A stretch of DNA of 14,056 nucleotides from Candidatus Merdenecus merdavium (GCA_018715425.1 DVLR01000130.1:1-14056); one strand, 5' to 3'. Numbered from the stretch's first letter, positions 1 through 5,740 are shown. Notes: a model not told the origin generated them from the letters alone. A program made the numbers and translations.

Positions 1-358
1 TAAAACCTTCTTCGGACTCCTCTGGTCCCCAGCTTTCTTCTATGATATTCTCATTGACCTCTACTTCCATAGGATCTGCATCTTTCAACTGATCTAAATC
101 GCTTCCCTCATGTATCCTCTCTGAGTTGATATCTCCATCTGAATTCCCCTCTTGGTTCAATGCCAGATTCTCTTCTAACTCTACCTTCTCTTCTGTCTTT
201 GACTCCTCTTCTATTTCTGATTCATGGTCCTCTTCTCTAGAGGCAGTTGATACTGTATTGGTAGAATTAGTGGCATTCACATCATAGGACGATACCATGC
301 CAAGAAGTATACAAAAGATTAATACCATACTTAATACTCTTTTGAATTTAATTTTCAT
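1..358 (-). CDS. Secreted acidic surface protein, 5' part only
   Basis: The reading frame opens with ATG at 358 behind AAAGGAAG (362-369), stays open for 119 codons and runs off the window edge, so the C-terminus is missing. Residues 1-29 look like a signal peptide: basic MKIKFKR, a hydrophobic stretch (VLSMVLIFCILLGMV) and a probable cleavage site after VNA. No lipobox is visible. The following 90 residues are low-complexity and very rich in Glu, Asp, Ser and Asn, like the flexible spacers of clostridial wall-attached or secreted proteins. No catalytic or binding domain is reached, so I cannot name the function. The downstream part could be a repeat, adhesin or enzyme domain. It lies downstream of the mod terminator and has its own promoter and long leader, so it is probably unrelated to molybdate transport. 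Confidence 0.8.
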   Translation of the reverse strand, partial: MKIKFKRVLSMVLIFCILLGMVSSYDVNATNSTNTVSTASREEDHESEIEEESKTEEKVELEENLALNQEGNSDGDINSERIHEGSDLDQLKDADPMEVEVNENIIEESWGPEESEEGF

Positions 359-416
359 ACTCTTCCTTTCACACCATATTTAAAGTATTATTTAATTTGC
401 TTCTTTTATATTTTTT

Positions 417-427
417 AATCACCTCCT
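417..427 (-). promoter_or_regulatory. Consensus Shine-Dalgarno without a start codon
   Basis: AGGAGGTGATT is fully complementary to the 3' end of clostridial 16S rRNA, yet no ATG, GTG or TTG lies at a usable distance downstream. The real start of the surface-protein gene is about 59 nt further on and has its own weaker site. The element sits directly after a 10-bp hairpin (435-467). Such orphan sites can stabilise mRNA 5' ends by binding 30S subunits, as in the Bacillus cry3A leader. That role is inference here. Confidence 0.5.
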
Positions 428-434
428 CTCTCTG

Positions 435-467
435 GTAAAGAAACATGATCACATGAAGTTTCTTTAC
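435..467 (-). repeat. 10-bp perfect inverted repeat in leader
   Basis: The arms GTAAAGAAAC (435-444) and GTTTCTTTAC (458-467) are exact complements around a 13-nt loop. On the transcribed strand the hairpin is followed by a purine-rich stretch with the orphan Shine-Dalgarno, not by a U-run, so it is not a terminator in that direction. Confidence 0.6.
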
Positions 468-618
468 TCTTTTAAATCATGATAACTGAAAACCTTTCCC
501 TTATTCCTTCTTCTTAATATCCTTGTTTTACACTTGTTATGGTTATGAAAATCCGATAGATGGTACCATATGCTTTCGATAAGATTGCAAGATATGCCTT
601 CTGAATCAAACAAGTCTT

Positions 619-654
619 TCTGTATAGAAGTTGAAATAAAAACTTCTATACAGA
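619..654. repeat. 14-bp perfect inverted repeat
   Basis: TCTGTATAGAAGTT (619-632) and AACTTCTATACAGA (641-654) are exact complements separated by 8 nt. Flanking CAAG (611-614) and CTTG (656-659) could extend the stem across a small internal loop. No U-run follows on the minus strand and only a short one on the plus strand. It could be an RNA hairpin in the leader or an operator for a dimeric regulator. Confidence 0.6.
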
Positions 655-828
655 CCTTGATTTTTATAGATCATAAAATGGATAAAATGATACTTATTTT
701 GTAAAAGTTTTTTTATTATATTTTTGTACTTTGATTGGGAATTTAAATTTGAAACTTTAATTTAGAATTTAAAAACAATGATATTTTTAGAATCATGTTT
801 CTCTCATGAAACATAAAGTAAATAGATG

Positions 829-894
829 GAATAAAGAAAAGTCCATAGGTAAAAATGCTTAGAGTGTGGTTGCATTTCTGTCACCTATAGACTT
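829..894 (-). ncRNA. Nested hairpin with U-rich tail just after a promoter
   Basis: On the minus strand the outer stem AAGTCTATAGGT/ACCTATGGACTT (12 bp, one G-U) and the inner stem AGAAATGC/GCATTTTT (8 bp, one G-U) stack with only a 3-nt bulge, around the loop AACCACACTCTAA. The tail is TTTTCTTTATT. The predicted transcription start falls at the foot of the outer stem. The unit could be a roughly 60-nt small RNA ending in a weak terminator, or an attenuator at the very 5' end of the surface-protein mRNA. It matches no RNA family I can name. Confidence 0.4.
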
Positions 895-895
895 A

Positions 896-923
896 ATATT
901 ATCACATTTTATATGAATGTCAA
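896..923 (-). promoter_or_regulatory. SigA-type promoter upstream of the surface-protein gene
   Basis: The -35 is TTGACA (918-923, perfect). A 16-nt spacer separates it from the -10 TAATAT (896-901), which is preceded by TG one base upstream (extended -10). Transcription is predicted to start around 887-893, reading toward the surface-protein gene. It lies about 40 bp beyond the mod operon terminator. Confidence 0.7.
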
Positions 924-961
924 TACTTTTATGGTTTTTATCTTTTTATACCTTTCATAAT

Positions 962-1003
962 ACAAAAAAGATACCTAGTTCTTTTTATCATTCTAGATAT
1001 CTT
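962..1003 (-). terminator. Intrinsic terminator of the mod operon
   Basis: The stem AAGATATCTAG/CTAGGTATCTT (993-1003 with 968-978, 11 bp including one G-U) is followed on the minus strand by a run of six T. It starts 22 nt after the modC stop codon and ends the molybdate transport unit. Confidence 0.8.
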
Positions 1004-1024
1004 TCAGGTTTTATTTTAAGTTTT

Positions 1025-2083
1025 TTATTTTTTTGTTAGTAACATAATATGTTTAGGATCAATAGAAAGATATTTGATTCCAAAATCCATCTGCCTATTG
1101 CTCATCCCTGACTTCATCATCTTCCAGTAAATCTGCTCTTCACTGGCACTTGTTTTAAATAAAATATTCCACTCAAAAGGTCCCTCTGAAACTTCCGCTA
1201 TGGAGCAAGGTATTATATTTTCTATATCTTCTGGTTTTTCTTGATATGGAATGAAATCATGAGCTCGTATTCCTATATGTGTGGCCTTTCTCTCTTTATC
1301 CTCTTGAACCTTTAATCTAACCCCCCATTTTGCAACTTCGATTGTATCATCATCGATCCACTGGATATCCACTAGGTTTTTACATCCCGTAAGCCTTGCT
1401 ACTTGTAAAATAGATGGATCATGAAACATTTCCTTTGTATCTTCACAGGCAAGTACTTTCCCATGATCAATTACCATAAGGCGATTACACAATTTATAGA
1501 CCTCATCTCTGTCATGAGTTACTATAATCGTCTCTTTATCAACCTTTCGAAGAAGATCTGATAGCTGTAGTTGTAATTCTTCTTTTAAATACATATCAAG
1601 AGCAGAAAAAGGTTCATCTAAAAGCATAATATCAGGTTCGTAAATCAACATTCTAGCAAGAGCTGCACGCTGTTGCTGACCCCCAGATAACTGCTTAGGA
1701 TATTTGCTTTTTAGCTCTTCTAAATGAAACATTTCCATCATTTCTTTGACTTTTTGATCTTTTTCTTCTTTATCACCCTTATATCCCACTCCAATATTCT
1801 CTAAAACAGTCATATTAGGGAATAATGCATAATTTTGAAAAAGATAACCGACATTTCGTTCCTGAGGTTTTAGATTGATCTTGTTTTTAGAATCATATAA
1901 AACCTTATCATTTAACTTTATAAACCCAGAATCAGGAGTCATAATCCCTGCAATGCACTTTAAGGTCATACTCTTTCCACAACCAGATGCTCCTAAAATA
2001 CCAAAGGTATCTTGATCCACTTGGAAGTCTACATCCAATTCAAATCCTTTTACCTTCTTTTTAATTTTCACTTCTAAGCTCAT
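1025..2083 (-). CDS. modC: Molybdate ABC transporter ATP-binding protein ModC
   Basis: This is the cytoplasmic ATPase that powers molybdate (possibly also tungstate) import with ModB. In its 352 residues the ATPase domain shows Walker A GASGCGKS at 31-38, the Q-loop glutamine at 83, signature LSGGQQQR at 132-139, Walker B DIMLLDEP at 151-158 and the switch histidine at 190. Residues after about 230 form a C-terminal extension where ModC proteins carry a TOBE/MOP-type oxyanion-sensing domain; the match there is looser, so in-protein molybdate sensing is inference. The ATG overlaps the modB stop (ATGA), which indicates translational coupling. Assignment to modC rather than another anion importer rests on the adjacent modA and molybdopterin-binding genes. 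Length is normal for the family. Confidence 0.93.
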   Translation of the reverse strand: MSLEVKIKKKVKGFELDVDFQVDQDTFGILGASGCGKSMTLKCIAGIMTPDSGFIKLNDKVLYDSKNKINLKPQERNVGYLFQNYALFPNMTVLENIGVGYKGDKEEKDQKVKEMMEMFHLEELKSKYPKQLSGGQQQRAALARMLIYEPDIMLLDEPFSALDMYLKEELQLQLSDLLRKVDKETIIVTHDRDEVYKLCNRLMVIDHGKVLACEDTKEMFHDPSILQVARLTGCKNLVDIQWIDDDTIEVAKWGVRLKVQEDKERKATHIGIRAHDFIPYQEKPEDIENIIPCSIAEVSEGPFEWNILFKTSASEEQIYWKMMKSGMSNRQMDFGIKYLSIDPKHIMLLTKK

Positions 2084-2751
2084 CCTTTACCTCCTCTCTC
2101 TTTCATTGTAAAGTAATTCATACTAATGACTACCACAAACGAAATAACTACAATGATAGCAACATATTGGTAGGCTGATTCCATATCACCTGCTGCAACG
2201 GCGGAATAAACGGCTAGAGGCAGGGTTCTTGTCTTACCAAGAATGTTTCCTGCTATCATAGACGTTGCTCCAAACTCTCCAAGACCCCTTGCAAAAGCTA
2301 GTACTCCCCCAGAAGCAATACCTGGCAGGGCATTTGGCAACTGAACCTTCCAAAATATTTTCCATTCAGAAAGTCCAAGAGTTCTGGCTGCAAAGATCAA
2401 ATTTTCATCTACTTGTTCAAAGGCACCTCTAGCAGATCGGTACATCAATGGAAAAGAAATAACAACTGCTGCAAGAACTGTGGCCGACCAGGAGAACGCA
2501 ATCTTAACTCCGAAGAACTCTAAAAAAAAGATTCCTAGAGGTCTTTTCACTCCAAAAATAAAAAGTAAGAAAAAACCTGCTACTGTCGGTGGTAACACCA
2601 TTGGCAACGTTAATACTCCGTCCCAAAACATCTTCCATTTTTCATTCTTTACATCGACCAGCAACTTCGCCACTAACACCCCTAAAAAGAAAGTAATGAT
2701 GATAGACAATGATGCTGTTTTAATAGATATTAGAATTGGTGATAACTCCAT
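2080..2751 (-). CDS. modB: Molybdate ABC transporter permease ModB
   Basis: This integral membrane subunit forms the translocation path for molybdate. The 223-residue protein has about five hydrophobic segments (near 8-32, 47-66, 85-104, 143-160 and 195-213). It carries the LTLPMVLPPTVAG motif around 47-59, typical of ModB/CysT-like permeases, and the EAA coupling loop around 121-144 (ARTLGLSEW...LPNALPGI), which docks onto ModC. The ATG at 2751 has an excellent ribosome binding site, AAGGAGGA (2756-2763). An intrinsic terminator lies just upstream, between modA and modB, so part of the transcription from modA probably stops before this gene. The stop codon overlaps the modC start by 4 nt. 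Length is typical of the family. Confidence 0.95.
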   Translation of the reverse strand: MELSPILISIKTASLSIIITFFLGVLVAKLLVDVKNEKWKMFWDGVLTLPMVLPPTVAGFFLLFIFGVKRPLGIFFLEFFGVKIAFSWSATVLAAVVISFPLMYRSARGAFEQVDENLIFAARTLGLSEWKIFWKVQLPNALPGIASGGVLAFARGLGEFGATSMIAGNILGKTRTLPLAVYSAVAAGDMESAYQYVAIIVVISFVVVISMNYFTMKERGGKG

Positions 2752-2780
2752 AATGTCCTCCTTGAAAACATAAACTCCTT

Positions 2781-2818
2781 AAAAAAGCAGAGAAACGAAT
2801 ATCTACCGCCTCTCTGCT
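2781..2818 (-). terminator. Intercistronic terminator between modA and modB
   Basis: The stem AGCAGAGA/TCTCTGCT (2811-2818 with 2786-2793, 8 bp) around a 17-nt loop is followed by TTTTTT on the minus strand. It begins 15 nt after the modA stop and ends 30 nt before modB. It would act as a partial terminator that keeps the binding protein in excess over ModBC, a common design in ABC import operons. Confidence 0.7.
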
Positions 2819-2832
2819 CTTTATCTTTATGA

Positions 2833-3747
2833 CTATTTGTTTGGTGTAAATCCGTAGTTTTCAAAAACCGCTAGGGCTTCATCGCTTGCTAAGAAATCTT
2901 CAAATAATTTGGCAGCTTCTTGATTTTTAGTAGCAGCTACAATTCCCATAGGATAAATAACTTTCTTTTCAAGGCTTCCTTCAGGAGCTTCCGCTACAAT
3001 CTTAACATCTTCAGATTGAGCTGCATCTGTTGCATAAACAATACCTGCATCTGCACTTCCATTAGCTACCCATTGAAGTACCTCTGTAACATTGGTTCCT
3101 AAACTGATTTTTCCACTTTCATTTAAGCTATCCCATAGATTAAGATTGGTTAAAGCTTCTTGTGAATATTGTCCAACTGGAACACTTTCTGGATCACCAA
3201 GTGCGATATTTCCTTCTACATTAGCTATATCTTCAAAACTTGAAAGAGTAGAATCTGATGCTGCTGGAACGATCAATACTATTTTATTTTCTAATAATTC
3301 AACAACAGAATCTTGATCTACTAAACCACTTTCTGATAACTCATTCATTTGTTTCATAGCTGCTGATACAAAAACGTCAGCTTCCAAACCTTCTTCAATT
3401 TGAGTCTGCAATTTTCCTGAACTATCATATGTACCTTCTACAGTAATGTTAGGATATTTTTCTTGAAACATTGGAATTAATTCATCTTTAAATGAATACT
3501 CAAGACTTGCTGCTGCTGCAACTAATAATTTTACTTCTTCTCCATCTAATGCTGCCTCTTCTTCTGTCTCAGCTTCTTTCGTGTCATCTGTTTTTTCTTC
3601 TGTTTTTTCTTGCGTCTCTTGAGATTCGCTGTCTTGAACCTCTGCTGCGTTGGTTTCTTGTCCTGCATCTTCCTTAGATGAACATGCAACTAAGCCACCT
3701 AATACTAAGCAGCCTGCTAATACTAGTGATAAAACTTTCTTTTTCAT
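2833..3747 (-). CDS. modA: Molybdate-binding lipoprotein ModA
   Basis: This extracellular receptor captures molybdate (or tungstate) and delivers it to ModBC. The 304-residue precursor has a lipoprotein signal with lipobox LVAC, so Cys22 should be lipidated and the protein tethered to the outer face of the membrane. Residues 24-70 are a Glu/Thr/Asp-rich linker of unusual length. The binding domain follows with family motifs: AAAASL (77-82), DSSGKL (108-113), which includes an oxyanion-contacting serine region, and ADVFVSAA (123-130). The ATG at 3747 is preceded by AAGG at very close spacing, and upstream GGG may contribute, so the ribosome binding site is mediocre. Three dyads and a possible folded RNA lie in its 219-bp leader. 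Molybdate preference is inferred from the neighbouring molybdopterin-binding gene. Confidence 0.93.
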   Translation of the reverse strand: MKKKVLSLVLAGCLVLGGLVACSSKEDAGQETNAAEVQDSESQETQEKTEEKTDDTKEAETEEEAALDGEEVKLLVAAAASLEYSFKDELIPMFQEKYPNITVEGTYDSSGKLQTQIEEGLEADVFVSAAMKQMNELSESGLVDQDSVVELLENKIVLIVPAASDSTLSSFEDIANVEGNIALGDPESVPVGQYSQEALTNLNLWDSLNESGKISLGTNVTEVLQWVANGSADAGIVYATDAAQSEDVKIVAEAPEGSLEKKVIYPMGIVAATKNQEAAKLFEDFLASDEALAVFENYGFTPNK

Positions 3748-3763
3748 TTCCTTACCCTTTTCT

Positions 3764-3780
3764 ATCCTAAATGTTAGGAT
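3764..3780. promoter_or_regulatory. 17-bp dyad just upstream of modA
   Basis: ATCCTAA (3764-3770) and TTAGGAT (3774-3780) are exact 7-bp inverted repeats with a 3-nt centre, 16 bp before the modA ATG. In RNA this would be a compact hairpin next to the ribosome binding site. In DNA it could be an operator. I cannot tell which. Confidence 0.45.
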
Positions 3781-3782
3781 TA

Positions 3783-3846
3783 TGCCACTAAAACAAAGTT
3801 AGAAGAAGCTACTTGTGGCACCTTTCATTACATTTTTTCTTCTAAC
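3783..3846 (-). ncRNA. Candidate folded leader RNA (crossing helices) before modA
   Basis: Two helices interleave on the minus strand. GTTAGAAGAA (3837-3846) pairs perfectly with TTCTTCTAAC (3798-3807), 10 bp. TGCCAC (3815-3820) pairs with GTGGCA (3783-3788), 6 bp. Their order is that of an H-type pseudoknot or of two mutually exclusive hairpins. A second copy of the first arm, GTTAGAAGGA (3931-3940), could compete for the same partner with one G-U pair. The element precedes modA, so a regulatory RNA is possible. It does not show the layout of the known Moco motif as far as I can judge. Confidence 0.35.
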
Positions 3847-3857
3847 CCTTTCATGAT

Positions 3858-3882
3858 CGATTTCTACTATGGGTAAAAATCG
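3858..3882. promoter_or_regulatory. 25-bp dyad, weak ModE-like box, upstream of modA
   Basis: On the minus strand CGATTTTTAC and GTAGAAATCG flank a 5-bp centre. The two halves are complementary at 9 of 10 positions, with one T/G mismatch. The CG-N-T...CG ends resemble the ModE box found at 5027-5050, but the inner bases agree less and the spacing is 1 bp longer. A possible -35 (TTGACT, 3892-3897) lies just upstream without a clear -10. Confidence 0.35.
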
Positions 3883-3966
3883 TTTATCTTAAGTCAAAAA
3901 GGAAATACCATAAATCACGTTTATCATCTTTCCTTCTAACATGACTTCTAAAAGATCTAACTGTGC

Positions 3967-4986
3967 TTATTTACCGAATCCACAATTTGGAAATGTACAT
4001 ACTGGACATGATAAACATAATCCACCTTCACCAAGTTCATGAAAATCCTCTGCAGTCAACTTCTCGTCGGCCATAATTCTTGGTAAAATCAGATCAAAAA
4101 TTGTTTTCTTTGCGTACATCACACAGCCTGGAAGCCCAGTCACAGGAATATTATTTTGATAATAACCAAGTAAAAACATTGCTCCAGGTAAAACAGGTGC
4201 ACCGTAGGTTACAATATTAGCACCTGTATTTTTTATAGCAAGAGGTGTTTTATCATCGGGATCAACACTCATTCCACCTGTACAAATAATAAAGTCAGCA
4301 CCTTCTTTTACTAAATCTTTTATTGTCTGAGTGATCACATCTGTATCGTCTCCAACTACTTTGTGAGCCACAACAGTCGCTCCATATTCTTCTACTTTTT
4401 CTATGATTACAGGAGTGAATGTATCTTTAATTCTCCCTTTAGCCACTTCACTTCCAGTCGTAACAATTCCAACCTTTTTAGGTTTGAATTTTAATATCTG
4501 TAAAATGGGCTCCCCTTTTCCAATTTCTTTGGCAAGCTCCATGCGTTCTTCTTTAATAACAAGGGGTATTACTCTAGTTCCTGCCAGCTTGTCCCCTTTT
4601 TTTACAGCAAAGTTTCCTGAACGAGTAGCGATCATCATATCTCCTAAAGAGTTGATTTCAAGGAGTTTTTTTGAATCAACCTTAAAGAGTCCATCGCATT
4701 CTGCATATAAGTCGATCTTACCTTCTTTCACCTCTGAAGGTCTCATATGATCGCCTTGACAGATTTCTCTTAAAATTTCTGCACCTTCATTTTCATGAAG
4801 GAAACCCTCTTCCTTTTCCCACACATAAAGATTTTCTTTTCCTACGGATAGAAGAACTGGGATGTCCTCTTCTCTTACTACATGACCTTTTCTAAAAACA
4901 GCATCTTTTACTGAGCCTTTAATAATCTGAGTAATATCATGGCAAAGAACGTGGCCTACCGCCTCTTCTGTTTTAATAACCTTCAA
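3967..4986 (-). CDS. Molybdopterin-binding protein (MoeA/MogA-type domain)
   Basis: The protein belongs to the family that binds molybdopterin or its adenylated form during cofactor assembly. The 339-residue protein has a MoCF-type binding domain at about 170-315: KVGIVTTGSEVAKG (171-184), the hallmark CTGGMSVDPDD (235-245) and GLPGCVMYAKKTIFD (284-298). The N-terminal half is not obviously the full MoeA architecture. The C-terminus carries C324-x2-C327-x2-C330-x4-C335, which may bind a metal or Fe-S cluster; I have seen this tail in clostridial homologues, but its role is unknown to me. The start is TTG, chosen because AAGGAGG sits 10 nt upstream and the protein then begins MKVIKTEEAVGHVL, as expected. 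It is first in the mod unit and has a ModE-like operator over its promoter. It is not confidently moeA, so no symbol is given. Confidence 0.88.
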   Translation of the reverse strand: MKVIKTEEAVGHVLCHDITQIIKGSVKDAVFRKGHVVREEDIPVLLSVGKENLYVWEKEEGFLHENEGAEILREICQGDHMRPSEVKEGKIDLYAECDGLFKVDSKKLLEINSLGDMMIATRSGNFAVKKGDKLAGTRVIPLVIKEERMELAKEIGKGEPILQILKFKPKKVGIVTTGSEVAKGRIKDTFTPVIIEKVEEYGATVVAHKVVGDDTDVITQTIKDLVKEGADFIICTGGMSVDPDDKTPLAIKNTGANIVTYGAPVLPGAMFLLGYYQNNIPVTGLPGCVMYAKKTIFDLILPRIMADEKLTAEDFHELGEGGLCLSCPVCTFPNCGFGK

Positions 4987-5026
4987 AAATACTTCCTCCT
5001 TAATCTAAAACATTAACAAGGCACAC

Positions 5027-5050
5027 CGTTATACTTTTAATTAAATAACG
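5027..5050. promoter_or_regulatory. ModE-like operator overlapping the mod promoter
   Basis: On the minus strand CGTTATTTA, 6 nt, AGTATAACG. The E. coli ModE core is CGnTATATA-N6-TATATAnCG, also 24 bp. Left half agrees at all but one position and right half at all but two. It covers the -10 box and predicted start site, where a repressor would block polymerase, as ModE does at E. coli modA. The regulator gene itself is not in this window. Confidence 0.65.
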
Positions 5051-5068
5051 AAATGCGCCTTTTGTCAA
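5040..5068 (-). promoter_or_regulatory. SigA-type promoter of the molybdenum unit
   Basis: The -35 TTGACA (5063-5068, perfect), a 17-nt spacer and the -10 TTTAAT (5040-5045, five of six) make a strong promoter reading toward the molybdopterin-binding gene. It lies about 30 bp after the ribosomal operon terminator and is overlapped by the ModE-like box. Confidence 0.8.
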
Positions 5069-5096
5069 CTAATTACTTTAAAAAAAACAAAAATAT

Positions 5097-5129
5097 ATTA
5101 AAAAGACTCTCCCCTACAGGAAAGAGCCT
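5097..5129 (-). terminator. Intrinsic terminator of the ribosomal protein cluster
   Basis: AGGCTCTTTCC (5119-5129) pairs with GGGGAGAGTCT (5104-5114) over 11 bp, three of them G-U, around the tetraloop TGTA. TTTT and further T-rich sequence follow on the minus strand. It starts 12 nt after the rplQ stop. Confidence 0.85.
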
Positions 5130-5140
5130 ATACTTTAGTC

Positions 5141-5677
5141 TTAGATAAGTTCTAGTAATACTTCCATTGCTGCATCACCTTTACGAAGACCAATCTTAAC
5201 GATTCTTGTATAACCACCGTTACGTCCCTCATATTTTGGAGCAATTTCAGTAAATAGTTTATCTACTAAATCAACTTTTTTAGTATTTTTCTTTTTACCA
5301 GCTGCTTCTTTTGGAACTTCTGTAACTGGGTAAAGAACTTTTAACATCTGTCTTCTTGCATGGATTCTAGATGGATGATCTTTTTTAATTTCTTTTTCTA
5401 CTTCGTCGTAAACAGTAACTCTCTTACCATCTACTACCTCTTTCACTCTTTTACCATTCGCATCTTTTTTAGGAACCTTAGCTATTACTGTTACTGTATC
5501 GAAATTATCTTTTTCTTTCACAGCCATAGCAATAAGACCTTCTGCAACTTTACGAATTTCTTTTGCCTTTGCTTCCGTTGTAACAATTTTACCATTGTAT
5601 AATAAATTTGTTACCTGATTTCTAATTAATGCTTTTCTTTGACTTGCGGTTCTTCCAAGTTTTCTATAACCTGCCAT
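5141..5677 (-). CDS. rplQ: 50S ribosomal protein L17
   Basis: L17 is a large-subunit protein near the polypeptide exit tunnel. The N-terminus (MAGYRKLGRTASQRKALIRN) and C-terminal GGYTRIVKIGLRKGDAAMEV are family hallmarks. The protein is 178 residues against about 120-127 in most bacteria. The extra length falls mainly in a charged insertion at about 58-90 and a Lys-rich stretch near 112-125, before LVDKLFTEIAPKY. I recall such long L17 proteins from Lachnospiraceae, and the reading frame is clean, so this is a lineage trait and not an error. The start is the ATG at 5677 with GGAGG 9 nt upstream. An in-frame GTG at 5704 would add nine residues but lies on the wrong side of that ribosome binding site. 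Last gene of the cluster. Confidence 0.96.
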   Translation of the reverse strand: MAGYRKLGRTASQRKALIRNQVTNLLYNGKIVTTEAKAKEIRKVAEGLIAMAVKEKDNFDTVTVIAKVPKKDANGKRVKEVVDGKRVTVYDEVEKEIKKDHPSRIHARRQMLKVLYPVTEVPKEAAGKKKNTKKVDLVDKLFTEIAPKYEGRNGGYTRIVKIGLRKGDAAMEVLLELI

Positions 5678-5699
5678 GATCTTTTTCCTCCATTTGTGG

Positions 5700-5740
5700 A
5701 ACACTTATCCACGCTTCTTCGGCCTTACTGAATAAGTGCT
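5700..5740 (-). repeat. Hairpin in the rpoA-rplQ spacer
   Basis: AGCACTTAT (5732-5740) pairs with ATAAGTGTT (5700-5708) over 9 bp with one G-U, enclosing 23 nt. It ends just before the rplQ ribosome binding site and has no U-run, so it is not a terminator. It could affect rplQ translation or mRNA processing. Confidence 0.45.

Larger units (their letters stand above)
359..924 (-). other. Long non-coding leader of the surface-protein gene
   Basis: This 566-bp AT-rich stretch between the mod terminator and the surface-protein start has no convincing open reading frame on either strand. In transcription order it holds a promoter (896-923), a nested hairpin with a U-rich tail (829-894), a small hairpin (795-814, ATGTTTC/GAAACAT), a 14-bp inverted repeat (619-654), a 10-bp palindrome ATGGTACCAT (560-569), a 10-bp hairpin (435-467) and an orphan Shine-Dalgarno (417-427). 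If the promoter serves the gene, the 5' UTR is about 530 nt. I recognise no known riboswitch class. Confidence 0.55.

Noticed and set aside
619..660. Bidirectional intrinsic terminator
   Set aside because: The stem is strong but has no U-run on the minus strand and only a short interrupted one on the plus strand.
2480..2773. 97-codon plus-strand frame opposite modB
   Set aside because: It is antisense to a clear permease, has no ribosome binding site of note and encodes a low-complexity Lys/Pro-rich sequence.
3748..3966. Moco riboswitch before modA
   Set aside because: I could not fit the region to the known Moco RNA architecture, so only the visible helices are reported.
4403..4750. 115-codon plus-strand frame opposite the molybdopterin-binding gene
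   Set aside because: Antisense shadow of a well-supported gene, with no recognisable motif.
5678..5704. Upstream GTG start for rplQ
   Set aside because: The GGAGG site lies downstream of this GTG and is correctly spaced to the ATG at 5677, which gives the canonical L17 N-terminus.
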